A DNA stretch of 64,000 bases. Source: Catonia carolina. Taxonomy: Eukaryota; Arthropoda; Insecta; Hemiptera; Achilidae. Position 1 is the first letter of the stretch. The number at the start of each line of letters is the position of its first letter. Below, one piece after another: positions 62,301-64,000 of this stretch. The stretch spans positions 64,481,541-64,545,540 of the forward strand of contig JAQMRL010000008.1 in NCBI GenBank assembly GCA_035578175.1, given 5' to 3'. The notes beneath the pieces were generated by a model that had not been told where the DNA came from, made no database searches, and saw nothing but the letters and a program-made list of their open reading frames with translations. The translations under genes were made by a program, and so were the position numbers.

Positions 62301-64000
62301 TTCTTTAGTTAATTTCTTTTAGCGTTAGATTTATTTTGTTATTTAGAACTGTTCAATTTGAATGCTATCCAGTTGGATTGATATTTTTTGGGTGTTAATA
62401 GACATGACTTTGGACAGGGTTCTTGTTTAAATTAACTAGTTTTATTTTTTCGTATGAATATTTAGCTATCAGTAAGTCACCATCGTAAGTTGACTTGGGC
62501 TTGCTTGGGTACCCTCCATTTCTAAGTATAGTTATGTGATTTGATAGGTTAACTTAACATTAGCTGAAATTTTGAAAGTTTTTACTTGTCCTAAATTTTG
62601 AACGCTAAGACTTTCTTTCTTTCAGCAATATGATTGAATTTCAACAGCTGTTTTCAAAAAGTCAACCAGTATTAGGTCTTAACTATTACAATATTATTCC
62701 TTTAGTTTTATAATTAGATATTTTTAGCTACTATTAAGAAACTTGAAAAGTATTTAAGGTTTTTCAGAAGTCACTGAGCTACATAGATTATACTGCTTTC
62801 AAATATTGAAAGAATTATAAATCAGGACTCTTTGTTTTATTATTATTATTGCAGTAACCGCATATACTTGTCACCTTTATCTGCCATAATATGAAAATAC
62901 TAAAGAAATTAAGTAAATTCACAATTGCAGAGAAAAACCCTGCCGTGTTACAGGTTATGTGACCATGGAATAATGTATGAGCTTGCTGGCATAGTGAGCG
63001 CTGTAAAATTGTTGAGCCAAAAAATTACCAACTAACAAATCAGAAATTACTGGAGTACAGCATTCTCACAGTATACATATTTTCTAGTAAATATCTCAGG
63101 GGGTGCAGTTGGAAAAATTATGGGCATTGCCACAATCACTCTATGCCAAAAGTCAGCCACATGAAGTTGCACAAGTAACCAAACTAATTGAAAGCTCTAC
63201 TTGTTAACACGATTTATGAACAAATTAAGTTTTTTTTTCTAAATACTCTTGTGGTATGATAACTAAACTAGTAAAAGTTTCTGTTAAATTTAAAATTAAA
63301 TGAGAATATTTTTCCACCATTTTTGAATAAATTAAATTTCAACCAACCGCTTTGGAACATTACTGAACTGAAAGAGACACCGCTATATGAAAATTCATGT
63401 TATCAAAAATCTTAAATTAAATTAATAATTACAGATAGCGCGACACTAACAATGACTACATTTCATTGTGAAGTTGTTACTCAAGTCCTTGTTTGGTTAA
63501 AGTAAATTTAAGAGAAGCGCCAGATGAGCTATCTATTCTACTCAGTTTTGGAAGAGAAATGGCTGACAATGGCCAGCCTCTAACCAGTTACTAGAAAAGC
63601 AACTCGATTTTCATTAACTACTCACTAATTTTTTGGGAAGCGCTGCAGTCGTATTTATCAAAACGCCGAATGAAGTTACGGGACTGTGCCGTTTCCACCG
63701 ACTAAATAATTATGAAAAAAATAATAAGCATTTTTCATCAGATACTCAATATGCGGCTGTCATTGTCGACAAAATTACGGAGCCTATTTAATAAAAAATA
63801 AAAAGACACGAATCGTTTTAGTGAATTGTTAAACAAATATAATTATATTTGATTAGCGAGGATTGTCGCTTGTTATAAAATATATTATAATATCTTGTAT
63901 AAATACAATATTATTTTATAATATCTATTATTATAGATAAAGTTTTGTTTATTTCGCTTGTACTGTAGTTTCAAAATGAAATTATGTTTAGATCTATATA
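62301..64000. other. Right end of window, nothing recognised
   Basis: No ORF, RNA or repeat that I can support. An acceptor-like TTTCTTTCTTTCAG near 62624 leads into sequence with an early stop, so I do not call an exon. Confidence 0.5.

Noticed and set aside
62300..64000. A third host gene at the right edge
   Set aside because: One acceptor-like site but no open frame or recognisable protein.
1..64000. CRISPR array, prokaryotic operon, endogenous virus or biosynthetic cluster
   Set aside because: Spliced host genes and transposons only; no spaced short repeats and no viral structural genes recognised.

Overview
This is a eukaryotic window from an AT-rich insect genome that is dense in mobile elements. 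The coding content, split into short exons by long introns, is two genes on the + strand. The mix of Tc1/mariner, pogo-like and TTAA-flanked DNA elements, fold-back MITEs, tRNA-headed SINEs and non-LTR retrotransposons resembles hemipteran genomes. That placement is an inference from repeat style, not from a diagnostic gene.

Gene 1 (463-35047, continuing left of the window) is the orthologue of Drosophila/C. elegans MEP-1, a seven-C2H2-finger partner of the Mi-2/LET-418 chromatin remodeller. I reconstruct ten coding exons (1338 residues). All nine junctions agree in phase and have GT/AG ends. Gene 2 (46724-59310, with an acceptor in its 5' UTR) is Mediator subunit MED27. It has six exons and 292 residues, and the C-terminal C-x2-C...H-x2-C motif is intact. 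The two genes are in tandem, about 11.7 kb apart; the spacer is AT-rich and holds repeats only.

Most of the rest is transposon sequence. Intron 1 of MEP-1 (530-5777) holds SINEs and an 88-bp tandem duplication. Intron 3 holds a full-length but dead mariner (11641-12955) nested in a larger decayed element. Introns 4-9 hold fold-back elements, TTAA-flanked piggyBac-like elements, pogo-like elements with a CENP-B-type helix-turn-helix remnant, and a LINE copy split by a 1.1-kb fold-back. The spacer holds a long pogo-like copy, an interrupted inverted repeat, and two copies of one MITE of which one carries a SINE. MED27 introns hold two copies of one LINE family, a 570-bp Tc1/mariner deletion derivative, fragments of other LINEs, a tandem triplication, and two copies of a ~0.9-kb family (R1) seen four times in the window. 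Beyond MED27 (59311-64000) there are nested MITE/SINE structures and no recognisable gene.

I see no convincing new multi-gene system. The most interesting points are a SINE family whose tRNA head has a 27-nt perfect palindrome between the A and B boxes, the R1 family sitting very near splice sites, three similar SUMO-interaction-like motifs in MEP-1, several datable nestings, and MEP-1's run of phase-0 exons with two zinc fingers cut by introns.
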